Part shown: one piece after another, positions 18,416 through 29,989 of the stretch | How the letters are laid out: each line of letters begins with the position of its first letter | Numbering within the stretch: the first letter of the stretch is position 1 | NCBI GenBank assembly: GCA_037176905.1 | Contig: JBBBWG010002115.1 | Span: 1 to 33,853, forward strand | Origin: Azolla pinnata | Lineage: Eukaryota > Streptophyta > Polypodiopsida > Salviniales > Salviniaceae | Direction of reading: 5' to 3' | DNA length: 33,853 nt | Program-made: the position numbers and the translations under genes | The notes under the pieces: generated by a model | What the model was told of the DNA's origin: nothing | Database searches by the model: none | The model's input: only the letters and a program-made list of their open reading frames with translations

Positions 18416-19003
18416 AAGCTGCCCACATGATCGTGAAGGAGTATATTCTACGGAGCGTGTGCTGGAGCATGTGGCCACGTTCATGTTCTGCACCGCCATC
18501 GCCATCATCGCCATCGCCATCATCGCCACTCCATCTCCACCACAGAGATCGGAGCTCGGAGCAGCAGAAGCAGCAGCGCTGCCCATCGACGTCTTCAGCA
18601 GTTTCTTCCTCCAGATCTTGTCGAGGTGGGAACCTCGGACTCCCCCACCATGATTTTTGCCTTGATCTAGCTCATCCCCCCCGCCCGAATCTCTTTCTAC
18701 CTCTGCACCTGCAGAAGAAAGCTTCTCCTGCTGCTTGTGCATGTGGTGACCAATGCCTTCTGCTATGGTGCTCTGGCGCGGCGGAGCCAACCTCGCCTCC
18801 TGCTTCGCCTCCGGTGATAGGCAACAACCGCACGTTGCCCCTCTGATCCGTGCCTCCAACGTCCACGTCAACTCCCACGGCTTCAATCGGCCATGCCTCC
18901 ACCGTCTTCTTCTTCGCGCCCCCGGCCATATCTCGATGGTGAGACGGCGTAAACAATGGTACCACATTTTGTTTCTTTATTCACCGATTTTCTTCTATTG
19001 GGG

Positions 19004-19065
<62 letters not shown>

Positions 19066-20063
19066 ATCATTCCGAATCAGAACTATGAAAGAACTGAGAT
19101 CCATCATTCCGAATCGGAACTATGAAAGAACTGTAAAAGATATATGGCAATTGCCTACCCCGAGGCCAAAATTGTCCAGTGAGATCAATCGTGGTCAGAA
19201 AATATGGAATATTTTCATGCTATTCATACGGAAACAAATATGAGTGGAGGGGGGGAGACTGCAAGAGGTAGATTCAGTGAAGCTGAAGAAATGTTCTGAC
19301 CGTCTACCATCTCCAGAAAGACCGTTGGTATAGCAGACACAATAGATGAAATTCAAGACACCAAAACGGAGATAAAAATATCACTTTGATCGTGTTTCCA
19401 TCCAAAGAGATCTGTGGGGTGTCATACTTCGACTGTACCAGCGCCAAGGCACCAGTGTTCCACTGCGGTGGGGTATTGAAGAGCTTGAACCATTCTTCTT
19501 CTGCATGATTTTGGGATATTGTCTAAGCTCAAGTGCTTCAGCTTCCTTTCTGCTCTTATATGTATACTGTATGTACAGAACATGCCTATTGTATACTCTT
19601 TCTGGAAGCCCATTTGCCTCTTATTTCTCGATTTCGCCTTAAATGTGCTGTGGACATACAATATATGTGGGCTAGGCAACGGCCTTGTGATATACCTTCT
19701 CGTCATGAGTTGCTGAAGCTTGATGGCCGAGTAGAGACCCAAACACTACTTGGTCTCTGAATTGTTTTATACACAGTCAAACATGTCTGAAGCCTTAAAA
19801 AAACTCATACTCGTATTTACATTGGATATTGTACTACGTCCTATGACTCCAGTACCTCATGGGGCTAATTATCTGTTAATTCTGAACCTGCAACTGCAGG
19901 TGACAGTTTAGCATATCCCATTGAGGTAGTACTTGAAGGAGAGTTCTTGAGCCATAGATTTTTCTTGATTATACTTTTGGCATGTGGTTCCGATTTCACC
20001 TAGTCAGGCTAAATAAGAGAGAGTATTGTATCTGAACTGCTATGTCTATACATTTTTATGCAG
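18416..20063. other. Region upstream of the VTT-domain gene; likely holds its unresolved first exon
   Basis: The next gene needs at least one upstream exon, which should lie here. One candidate is a short + strand exon from the ATG at 18894 to about 18940 ending CTCGATG before GTGAGA; it would join in frame only to a slightly later acceptor at 20069/20070. A minus-strand frame over 18420-18967 is open but unrecognised. Repeats at 19006-19134 are listed separately. Confidence 0.35.
19006..19134. repeat. GA microsatellite followed by a 37-bp tandem duplication
   Basis: An almost pure (GA)n tract runs from about 19006 to 19060. It is followed by two near-identical 37-bp units, GATCCATCATTCCGAATC and so on, at 19061-19097 and 19098-19134, which differ at only two positions. 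Confidence 0.85.
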
Positions 20064-22322
20064 GGGTACAGAGGCTTATCCTTATCCGAGGCCAAACCTT
20101 TCCAGAGTACTAGCTCAAGGAGCGTCATTTGACGATTTATCCTCTGCTGAAACATTCATTTCTGAGGATCTTCAAAAAGCTCCAACAGAAACTAGTCCTG
20201 TAGCTGAAAATAATTGGCTGTTGAAGCTATTAATTGTAGCTGTATTGGCGGCTGCAATTTATACATTTGTATCAATTATGAAGCTTCAAGCAAGCAGCAC
20301 ATTAGTTGAAGAGGCTGGTGTTCATTACAAGCTCAAGTTATTCGGCAGAGTTTTTCAAATACAAGAAGCTTTCCCAGGGTAAGCTTCGTTGTGTTGTGAA
20401 TAGTCTGTGATTTCAGGCTCGTGTGTTAATTCACATTTTTGGTATCAGAGCTCAATCATGTAAACATGTTGCAGGTGGGGTTACTTTTGGCTTCTAATGG
20501 CAGCGGGATTCGGTCTTTTTGTGAGTGAAGAAGCCATGAATATTTGGGTCAGTGCTATTGCTTTAGAATATGATTTGTTTATGAGGTTCATTCTCCTTCC
20601 TATATAATATCATTTATCCTCGAGGTTCGGTACCCTCACCTAAGTAAATCATTTGTTCATGAGGTACTAGTAAATAAAATGTTGGCTATCCTATATACGG
20701 TTTCCAAAAGTATTGAGTACATTTCGACAGGTTTCTGGGAGGGGGTCATTTGGCATACGTGGTTTGTGTTTTCCATTAACCATCATGCTATGCCACGCTT
20801 TTAGTTTGCGTTTGTCCTTGGTGAGCTTTGGGATGTATGATTCATGTTAGTCTATTTCACCATCACGCCATGCATGATGTCAGTTTGTATTTGCTGTCCA
20901 TGTTGAGGTTGTTGTATTGATATTTGTCACCACAGTTGTTCAGTCATACCATAGGTAGAAGATTGTTTTAGTTATAGCTTAGATGAAAAATAATTTATTC
21001 TATATTAGTGGTAGCACAGATTTAATAGCTAGTACACTAAAACTTATGGTGTTGGCAAGGAACAGAAGAATGTGCAATGAACAGCTATAAATCAACTTTG
21101 ACCTATAACTTCCCTCTATTTTTCGATGTAATCAAGCTTGATCATGTACTTTGTTGTCTATAGGTTGGAGCTACTATTGCCCGAACGTTGACTTTCAATG
21201 GTGTATTGTCTGATTTCTTTAGCTCAATTGCTGCAAACTCTGGAAATATTTCTTCCACCCTATTATGGGTCTACTGGTTAATTCTACATTCCTTGTCCGG
21301 CCAGATTCATAATATTATATCTAATCATCTGAAGCTTCTTGGAATTTTCTGCAGGGGTGTGTGCATTAGTGATATGATACCATTCTATGCAGGTCGTTTT
21401 GCTGTCCGGACCAAAGCTGGTGCTGCATTGAGGAAAATGGTAAAACGTACAAAAAACAAAATCAAGAAAACAACCAACTAAATACTAATATATGCTTTAC
21501 ATGTTGCATCATGTAAGTTTTAGGTGTAAACTCGAGCTCAGGTTTTCTCGATCACTTTAACATAGGTTGGGGTGGGTGACAAGAGGTTTGCAAGCATTCT
21601 CCAAACTGTGCAGCGTTATGGAAGCCTCACTGGGTTCGGTCAGTCCTACCTTTCTTTAATCCATGTATTCTTCCATCGTGTTATGTATGTGCATGTAGTG
21701 ATTGTTACATGAGAAAAAAAATCTAACATCGTCGATGTGATGAATATCAGTGGAGAGATTCTCTCTTGGCGTTAGAAACCCTACATCTTTTCTTGCTGGG
21801 TCTCTGGTAAGATTGCTGAACATTTTTTATAACCTGTTATACATCTTATTTTGTTTGCACCTGCTCAGTGTTCTCATGATTAATACAGGGGGTTCCTCCA
21901 GAGCAGTTCTTTACTGGTGTATGTTTAGGTGCACTAATTACATTGCCCATTCAGGTGAGTTGGTATTTTGGTTCATCAGCGTCTGTTTATTTTGGGACAT
22001 AAAACTGTATGTCCATCAGTGAGTGAAATTTGCTTTGAAGTGAAATGAGCTTTTTAAATTCACAGGTGGGATTAGGATTTCTATTTCGTGAGCGGCCTAT
22101 CGCAGCTCTAGCAGGAGTTGCAGCTGTTGTGGTAATACTTCTCACCAATGCATAAACATGCATCACATCATGAATGAAAAGGTCTTAAAATTACGGTGCT
22201 TTTGCTCACAGGGGATTTGGACAATAATTCCGTATGCATCAGCAGGAATCGCGTCGCTTATTTTTATCATTCGCAAGAAAGGGAGTGATGGGCAGTCGGT
22301 TGAAACAACACCCCAAAACTAG
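20064..22322 (+). CDS. VTT-domain / SNARE-associated Golgi protein family membrane protein (5' exon unresolved)
   Basis: Resolved exons: 20064-20378, 20475-20547, 21164-21276, 21355-21439, 21566-21638, 21751-21806, 21889-21954, 22066-22131, 22212-22322. They splice GT-AG in consistent phase to 319 residues ending at TAG 22322. The first listed exon needs two bases from an upstream exon, so the true N-terminus is missing. A hydrophilic N-terminal segment precedes a transmembrane helix (LLIVAVLAAAIYTFVSIM). The VTT-like core follows: GWGYFWLLMAAGFGLFVSEE, STLLWVYWGVCISDMIPFYA, the signature FVERFSLGVRNPTSFLAG, GALITLPIQVGLGFLFRERP, and a last helix IIPYASAGIASLIFII before a short basic tail. 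VTT/DedA relatives such as TMEM41 and VMP1 are ER/Golgi proteins linked to phospholipid scrambling and vesicle traffic. The substrate of this plant branch is not evident. Confidence 0.82.
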
Positions 22323-23429
22323 CTGGGAGGAGAACATTCTTTCTCTGTGATCTCATTCACAGGATTCCCATATCAACTAATCAGAAACAAACGTCATAAA
22401 GCTCACCAAATTGCAGACTGATTCATATCCACTACAGAATGAAGCACCATCTACAATTGTTGCGGTGGATCGTTTTGCAAAGAGATGAATTGAAATTCTT
22501 TTTGGTAAAAAAATCTTCTAGCTTGAAATAATATTTGCCGTTGACACGTGAAGAAATGCGAGCAGTTTTGAGACCATATGATTTTAGGAAACCATGTATG
22601 CATTACAAAAGGATACTAATGTTCAATGTCACAGTCGAATGCATATCACTTAAAATGGAAATTGTACCAGTGATAACTACAGAATTATTATGGGCCATAT
22701 ACAGGTATTATGATTCAAACAACCATGGGTTTGGTTAAACAACCTTGCCTGAGGTTTATTCAAGGACCATGGAGAACTATGCTATACAACATAAAAAAAT
22801 TTCATCTTCCTTCCAGAAGTGTGGAAATTCCATAGATGCATAAATCAGTATGGAAGTGCTAACCCTTCCCCAGTATCTATTCTGTTACTGTACATCAACA
22901 CAAATGGCTAAAGTGTACCAAAACTGAACAGTTTGAAGCTTGCATTTTTTAAGAAAGAATGAACAAAAATCAGTAATTTTGATTCCGATCATCATGGTGC
23001 CAATTGGAATGGATTGATCAAGACATTTTGTTATTTGTGATTTCTTTGTCCTTGATCCCAATAATCTGCCAGCCATTGGTATACTCCATTTTCTGTCAAA
23101 TCCAAGCCGTGCCTTGGATCATGTCATTATACTTCATTTCATACCCTATTTCGGATCTATCGTGTCAGTAATCCAAATCAGACTCGGCAGTAATCACGAT
23201 TCAATCAATACTACTACGCTTACTCGATCGTAAACACTTTAATCTCCATGCGGCTGCCCATGAGCATACAGTGAAGTGCGACAATCGGTGACGTTTCGGC
23301 GATCTGCACATATTGTACACATATGCGTGGTACGGCAGATCGTGCGTATAGCAAGTACGACGCATACGCGGTTCTATGTAGAATAGCTAGTACAAAAGAA
23401 TTGTACGGAGTATTATACGGAGTGCAAGG
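22323..23429. other. Intergenic, no gene recognised
   Basis: This includes the 3' UTR of the VTT gene. Short frames at 22535-22738 (+) and 22885-23076 (-) lack recognisable domains or splice structure. No repeat of note until the CACGTG cluster at its right edge. Confidence 0.4.
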
Positions 23430-23545
23430 AGTTAGTATACGTATAGACACGTGCTAAAGCGTATAATCAGTGGTATACGTGTAGGCACGTGTCGCAGCGT
23501 ATAACAACTAGTATACGTATTTTATACGTAGTTTACACGTGTACA
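23430..23545. promoter_or_regulatory. Cluster of three CACGTG (G-box/ABRE-like) sites in a 38-bp direct repeat
   Basis: CACGTG occurs at 23448-23453, 23486-23491 and 23536-23541, in contexts including GCACGTGTCG and ACACGTGTAC. GTATAC recurs at 23435, 23473 and 23511, an exact 38-bp period, so the sites sit in an imperfect tandem repeat. In plants CACGTG cores bind bZIP and bHLH factors, and ACACGTG is the core of ABA-response elements. The cluster is 1.2 kb upstream of the coiled-coil gene's start codon and could serve its promoter if there is a long or spliced 5' UTR. Function is inferred. Confidence 0.45.
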
Positions 23546-24722
23546 CGGAAGAGTTTCAAAGAAACGAAGCGCACCTGTTCGACTTCCTCGTCTTCTTCGT
23601 CGATTTTCCATGGATCCTTTCTGCTCCTTCTGCTCCTGCTCCTGATCCTGCTCCTGTTGAGAGGACGCCATCAAACCGTCTCTTCCAAGGAATCGCTCCA
23701 CCCTGCACGAACAAAGCTTCGTTCTTTTCCAGGTACTTACGCACACTAACCTCCCCACATCTTTATGAATCCTCCGAGGCTCCGAGCGTATTCTGCGTCC
23801 CTTCATCCATGTTACGCTCTTCCCTCACAGTTTCCTCGTCTCTTGCCCTTCCTCCAGGGCTGTCCCATTCTTCCGCTTCCCGCTTTGCACATCGTCTTCC
23901 TGGAAATCAAGGTAGAGTGTTGTAGCCTCTCAGCTTTCCACTGTACGAGAAGGAAATCAAGACATGAATTTTCCAATGATATGCTGGGTTAGGCTGTTAG
24001 ATGTTTCTAGTTTTGCTTCCCGCATTGCTCTTCCTGGAAATCGATGTATTTGGTTGTAGCTTGAAGCTGTCCATTGCACGAGAAGGGAATCAAGACATGA
24101 CTTTTTCAATGGTATGCTGAAAAATACGGGTTCTCTATCGGAAACCATCCAACAGGACACGAGTTGCAATTTGCAATGCCTATAGATCAGTGTTTGAGGG
24201 GAAGGCCTATCAATGAACAAAACAATCTAGACATGAGTTGCAAAAGTAGTATTTCGAGAAATTTGGAGCTTTACAACCGAACTGTACAAGCAAGGCACAA
24301 ATCAAAAATCAATGTCAAGAACATCGAGGTTTTACTTGCTGAACATAACAAACCAAAATATATCAAGAAACGCACATGCGTAGAATTTTTGGGTGTATTG
24401 ATCAGGGACAGTGAATTGACAATGAGAGCTTTGGTTTCAGTGACTGAACAACAAAAATAAAACATGAGCTGTGAAACACTCTGGGGCAAAACGAACAATA
24501 CTTGAACTTCTCAGCCCATCTAACAACCTGTTCATCCATGACCGAGAACGCAGCTCAAATTTGTCACCTTACATTGGTGCATTCATAACAACACTCGTTA
24601 GAGTGTTAAAGTATTACTGTGGAATTGAATTTTTAGTTCTGAGGGAAATATGCTAGTATTGTATCAAACTGCAAATGGCCAGCTTAATGAACAGGTACTC
24701 TTTCTTACCACAGGAATGAGAA
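23546..24722 (+). other. Probable promoter/5' UTR region with a 140-bp spaced duplication
   Basis: No coding frame here is convincing; the 23539-23925 frame starts without ATG and is Ser/Pro rich. A duplication is visible: GCTTCCCGCTTTGC at 23875 and GCTTCCCGCATTGC at 24015 start two ~105-115 bp copies sharing CTTCCTGGAAATC, ACGAGAAGG, AATCAAGACATGA and TATGCTG. The region may contain the transcription start and a 5' UTR intron of the following gene. Confidence 0.45.
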
Positions 24723-27700
24723 ATGCAGCCTAAGAAAGGATCAAGTGGAAAGAAAGACAAGGATGGAAAAGCCGACAAAATCAATATCGAGCAAGTGCTA
24801 CTTGACAAGGACTTGGAGATTGAAACTTTGCTTGACAAAATCTCTCGACTTGAGAATCGATCACAAACGCTTGTGACTCTCACAGAGCAGCAGCAAGTAG
24901 TTACTAAGGAGATGGTGGAAAAGTTGCAAGATATTATCTCGTTTCTCACAAGGTATAGTGGTCCATACCACCATTCTACAAAACGGAACCATGGACTATG
25001 CAGTGCTTGTTTATATTTGTTTTCTTAAGTATATTTCATGTCTTCTTGTCATAATAATGGGATTCTCTAGCTGTACTGATATTTGTCAGTGTTTTACTCT
25101 GTTGAAGGTATCTCTCTCTCTCTCTCTGCGTGCCTATCTTCGTAACGGTAAGTGCTATATTCTTGGGGACTTTATTATATATCTCGTAATATATTTGTAA
25201 TTGTTCTGTTGACAGTGATGTCAAGAAAAAGGAAGCAAAGATTCATGAACTGGAGGTTACACTGAAAAACTTGAGAGAAGAAAGTACCAAGGCCATTGAT
25301 AGTCTCACAAAAGATTTCAATGACCTCAAAAGCACTCATAAATTTGTTACTGATGATGTGCGTCTTCAACTAGCAAATGCACAAGTGCAGTTGCGTGATA
25401 TTGATGATTTTAGGGCAAAAAAGACGGCTATAGAGGAAGAAATTGCAGGGTATGGTGCAATAATTCATAATATTCATGGGCCTATAGTGACTTCTTTTTC
25501 TGATCTTCATATTTCCATAATTAGACTGAAAGAGACCATAGAAAAACAGAAAAAGGATCATCAAGATGCAATTAGTGACATTGAGAGGGCAGCGTTGCAA
25601 GCAAAGGAAAAACTTAAAAAGGAAATGGCAGTGCGAATAGAGGAAACTAAAAGACAAATGCTTAAGCAGATGGATGATCAACTCCATGCTGTATGTGATC
25701 ATCCTTATGGACATTTCTGAGTGGATTGGATGGTATATGTTAGATGATATTTAGTTCTCAAGGAAAAATTGCATGTTTTTCTTAAAGATGTGTATTCTTG
25801 TTAAGAATAATAACTTGACAGAAAACAAAGAGAACCATGGTCGAGAATGAGAAGTTAGGCAGGGAACTTGGTTACCACATCAGACAAACTGAGCTGATTT
25901 TGCAAAAGCATGAGAAGCTTGTGCAGGAAAATATTGAATTGCACCGGCAAGTATTGCTAGCAAAGGAGGTACTTTAGGTGTCTAGTTTGTGCTTAAGGTC
26001 CTGAGACATTATTAATTCGAGATGTTTGTTATTTTTCATCTGGAGTATGGTAAAAACTATTGTTCATAATGTCGAAAAGAATGCCATTCTTTGCACCTAC
26101 GAAATCTTTGGCCGTGATACATAGTGCATAAGATATTTGGGGGAGGTTGATTTTTTAGTGTTACTAGATTTAGGTCGTTGATGCATGTATTGATGTGAAC
26201 CTACTAATTCATGTAAGGTCAATGTTCAGGTTCATGATGATTTGGTGCATAGAAATCGGATGAACCAGAAAACAATAAGAATTCTCCTATACAAGTTGCG
26301 TGGTATGTTCAAGAATTAGTTAATTGTCATTGCACTTGTACCATTCTATGGCATACTTCAAATCTCCATAAATCTTAATAAATTCTGGATGTAATTTTCT
26401 GCGATTCGTCAAATTCTCTTGATAGAGGCCTGACTGCAGTGGAATAGGTGCAGGGTGGGTTTCATGTGCATTTATGAATCTTGGCGTATTTATGGATTTT
26501 ACTGCAAATATCAGGGCCACAATGCACGTTCAAAAATCGCTTCCTTCTAATAAATTGTGTTGATTTGGAACTAGGACGAAACATCTGCCTCTTAATAGTG
26601 AAAGGAGGTTATGTTCTCTTTCAATATCCATGGGGGATTCAACCTGCTAAGGGCTTCTGCACAAACACCCATGCTACGATGACCTGCTGTGTTAAACTTT
26701 AAAGAACAATCACTTTGGTAACAAATAGGACTCTAACAATCTAACCGTTTGGGGAGCTTTTTAAATTGGAAATTTGAAAGAGAGACACAAAGCCCAAGCT
26801 GACAAGATTGATAAGGAGCAAAAACAGCCACCTAATTGTGATGCTAATGTGGTATACTGGGAAATTCTCTCTCTAATTATAGTTTCAGAACATGAACATG
26901 GATTTATTTGGCTTGCTGCCCAAATCAATAGGAGACAAATGAAGATCTGATTCCGGAGTTAAATGCTCCAATAACCAGTGTAGAGGAGGTGATGAAGTTT
27001 CTTTATGCTTGTTTGGAAGATGTTAAAGGTGAAACTTTTGCAAGGTAAGACTCTTCAGGAGATTCTCATGCTATTTGTTGCATACAAAACTCATGACAGT
27101 GGAACTGGGTTTTTTGGTTCATTTACGTAACCTGCAGATTTGAGAAAGGTTCATCTTCTGAGACTATCCGAGGCTTTCCAAGTTCACTCAAAAGTGACGA
27201 GGAGCGCCAGGATTTCTTAGTGTTAGTAACTAAAAAATTTTCATTCTCGTTTTTATCATGGTTTCATGTCATGATAAACGAAATTTGAAGGTTCCACGTT
27301 ATGAGAAACAAATTTTGAATTTTCCATGTCATGAGAAACAAATTTTCAAGGGTTGACAGGCCCATACCTTTTCAAACATAGGCTAAACCAAATTTCATAA
27401 TCATACGTTCTCATATGAGTGACTAGATTTTCAGGAATCTTCTTCAAGCTGCCATCTCTCGTCGAGCACCTCCTGCTGGTGATATGGATATAGCTAAGGA
27501 TGTTTTATCACCCAAGCAAGGTTTTTTCATGTTGATAGTGTCCACTATTTGCTAATTAAGCTCTTTGATGCAAACCATAACTGTCCCTTTAATTTTGCAG
27601 CAGTCTCATTCGATGATATCCTAAACTTACCCATACCAGAAATGCAAACAAATAAAATATTAGTAGATGAGCATCAGGGTGATGTGGTATCCATTTCAAG

Positions 27701-27731
27701 CAGTGCTCAAACAGAGGGCATGGTAGTATGA
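24723..27731 (+). CDS. CFAP157: Coiled-coil protein resembling cilia- and flagella-associated protein 157, 10 exons
   Basis: Exons: 24723-24952, 25216-25449, 25525-25690, 25822-25968, 26230-26302, 26781-26851, 26932-27044, 27138-27221, 27435-27520, 27601-27731. GT-AG splicing keeps phase and gives 444 residues; the joins around 26302-26932 are the least certain. The start MQPKKGSSGKKDKDGK is a Lys-rich leader like the animal protein's. Residues ~15-300 are mostly charged heptad coiled coil. Similarity recalled from human CFAP157: LQLANAQVQLRDIDDFRAKK, the KETIEKQKKDHQ segment, a TTKR-like KTKRTMVENEKL, and a final MNQKTIRILLYKLR. The C-terminal part (EEVMKFLYACLEDVKGE, NLLQAAISRRAPP) is less conserved. 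In mice CFAP157 is needed for sperm flagella. In a plant it would act in the flagellated sperm. Another ciliary coiled-coil family remains possible. Confidence 0.72.
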
Positions 27732-29204
27732 GTTCCATTAAATTTGGTGACTAAAGTTTTGGGTTTTGGTTTGATTTTTTTGTTGAATTGAACCTGCACC
27801 GATGAGAGGGGAATGTTTTTCTCGTGATTGAAAGGATCTGGAGGAAAGATTGGTGTTTCAGATAAGGGAACGATTGCATGCATGCCCTGCGTTTGAATGT
27901 GGAGCTTTTAATCGAAAGTCGTGCAAATAGCAGTCTGGATCGATGTTTCGACGGATTATGTCTGTCTTCGTATATGACCAGACAAGGTACCATTCTTTCA
28001 ACCCTCAGTTCAGTGATCATGCTCAAGAAAGGTAAAAGTTCCTTGAAAGTACGATATGTATGATATTATTTGGCCATTAAACATTTTGGGTCCTTTTTAT
28101 GTGCTCGTAAATTTTAACCAGAACCTTAACATTTATACTTCCAACTTTAATTGATGGCTAATACGAACCCAAAGCTTTCAGCGATCTCTTTGAACAAGAT
28201 ATCAAACTGTATGTGAGGATGATTCTGGTGAAGCCATTACTCTCAACAACATACGTTGTAAAACCTGTATGAATTTAAATGTTCTATTTACAGGATGATC
28301 CCGTTATCTTCACGAGTTATCATGTGGATGCCAGTTTTCGAGTCGTAATTGTGCTACACGGTGTCCAGTATTTTGTCTTTCGCTGATTTGTTTATATCAT
28401 GTAATGGATTAAGTGTATTACTTGTGTATTAAGTTCAGGTATCGAGGGGAGTTACTGATCATGTGCAATGTATCTGGGGCAGAACTTCAAAAGTACGTAT
28501 TACTGGCATGATCTTTTTTACCGTGGGACATTGAAACAGTTGTGATGCACAAGGTACTGGTTATAGCATGGTGCCTGGGGGAGGGGGGTATATTGTACGG
28601 TGTACAAGATTACACGTTCTTGCCTCTAGACTAAGATCGGAATGGTACCAATCTGAGGACACGAGTGCTTGCAAGGTATGATCATCTCTTTCTGCTGGCC
28701 GAGCCGCATCAACATCGATCATCGAGGTTTGTGATTCATTGCTCACAGTTTTCAGTAGTAACTTTTAGAAAGAATGAAAAGACGGCAGAAAAAGATTAAA
28801 GGTATCTTTGATAAAGGCCCAAGTTGGTTGGGTTGTGTATCATTTTCGACTAGTTAGTTGTTCCATCTGTTGTCTCGTTCTCAACCAGTTATTGGACTGT
28901 GTCATCCATTCTCAACGAGTTGCAGGTCATTAAAGTCGATGGCCATCTACAGCTAAGATGCAATGAAATGGGAAGTCGGAGAAACATTTATGATAGGAAA
29001 CAGGTTAAAGGGCAGCAAAGAACGCATATAACTTCCCATCTGTTCCTGTGCGCATATGGACATATCTTTCGCATTAGCTCCACGAAAGGCATAAAAAACA
29101 GACGCTCTTTTAGAAATCTGACATTCTGAGAAGAAGGTTTTAGCAAGATGTTGCAATATACGTCATGTTTGGGCAAACAAGAGTAACACTAGTGCCCAAA
29201 AACA
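27732..29204. other. Intergenic, no gene recognised
   Basis: This contains the 3' UTR of the CFAP157-like gene. Short frames (27878-28063, 28561-28746, 28899-29129) show no domain or consistent splicing. A near repeat of TTCTCAACCAGTT and TTCTCAACGAGTT lies near 28890-28925. Confidence 0.4.
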
Positions 29205-29480
29205 TTTGCAGGGCAAGCGATCAAACAAATCAGAGCGATAGATCCCCAAAGGCACTTTGTGGTCTAATTTGATCAGACAAGAGAAACCACCAAAAGCATT
29301 TCGATGGGGGAAAAAAGCATTTTATGGGCTGATGTGATATCAGACAAACAAGATAGATCCCCAAAAGCATTTCGACGGGGGGAAATCAATCAACCAACGA
29401 GAGATCACCGAAAGCTTTTTCATGGGCAAAATGATCAAAGATTGTAAAAAGCGATACGTCCAAAAGCATTCGATGAGCGA
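29205..29480 (+). repeat. Degenerate ~60-130 bp repeats with AGATCCCCAAAAGCATTT motif
   Basis: CCAAAAGCATTTCGA-like motifs recur near 29289, 29353 and 29460, with related forms near 29200 and 29247. They alternate with GATCAGACAAG or ATCAGACAAACAAG. The copies are heavily diverged and lead directly into the regular 33-bp array. Confidence 0.55.
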
Positions 29481-29645
29481 AAAAGGATCAAACACAATAA
29501 GAGATGCACATCCAAAAGGATCAAACACAATAAGAGATACACATCCAAAAGGATCAAACACAACAAGAGATACACATCCAAAAAGATCAAACACAGTAAG
29601 AGATACACATCCAAAAGGATCAAACACAATAAGAGGTACACATCC
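29481..29645 (+). repeat. Five exact-length 33-bp minisatellite units
   Basis: Units start at 29481, 29514, 29547, 29580 and 29613. Each reads AAAAGGATCAAACACAATAA then GAGATACACATCC with one to three substitutions. The period is divisible by three and stop-free, so the + strand reads repeated KGSNTIRDTHP and the minus strand a Leu-rich repeat. Both are probably products of the repeat and not proteins. There are no spacers, so this is not a CRISPR array. Confidence 0.9.
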
Positions 29646-29989
29646 AAAGGCATTCGACAAGGCGAGCCAAAGGATGAAACCACAAGAGAGAAGAGAGAGA
29701 GAGATACATATCCTCGAAGAGCTTTTGTCGATGGGCAAAATGAGCAAACAAGGAGGTATTATCTCGCCGAGGAACCCATTTCAGCGGTGGCAAAAGGAAG
29801 CCATTTCAGCTCAGACCAAAGGGGAGAGAAAAAAAAAATTGTAGTAGCAAGATGATTCGTGCGCCAAAGAAGGCAATGAGAAGTTGTTGTTAATCAGCTC
29901 GGTAGTTCGGGTAGTCAAAACATTTGCAGAGTTATGGTTTTTCTTCGCAGCGCATGCGAGAAGCAGACAGAGGGAAGGAAAGCTTTAGG

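Noticed and set aside
17752..18967. Long minus-strand frames (224 and 307 codons) and + strand frames across the 15-bp array
   Set aside because: Openness follows from a stop-free repeat with period divisible by three. The flanking parts match no family I know, and competing frames are equally open. Kept only as a finding, not as genes.
26320..26702. Short frames between exons of the CFAP157-like gene
   Set aside because: They lie in the intron 26303-26780 and have no recognisable content.
29481..29645. Possible CRISPR-like array
   Set aside because: The 33-bp units are directly adjacent with no spacers, and the host is a plant.
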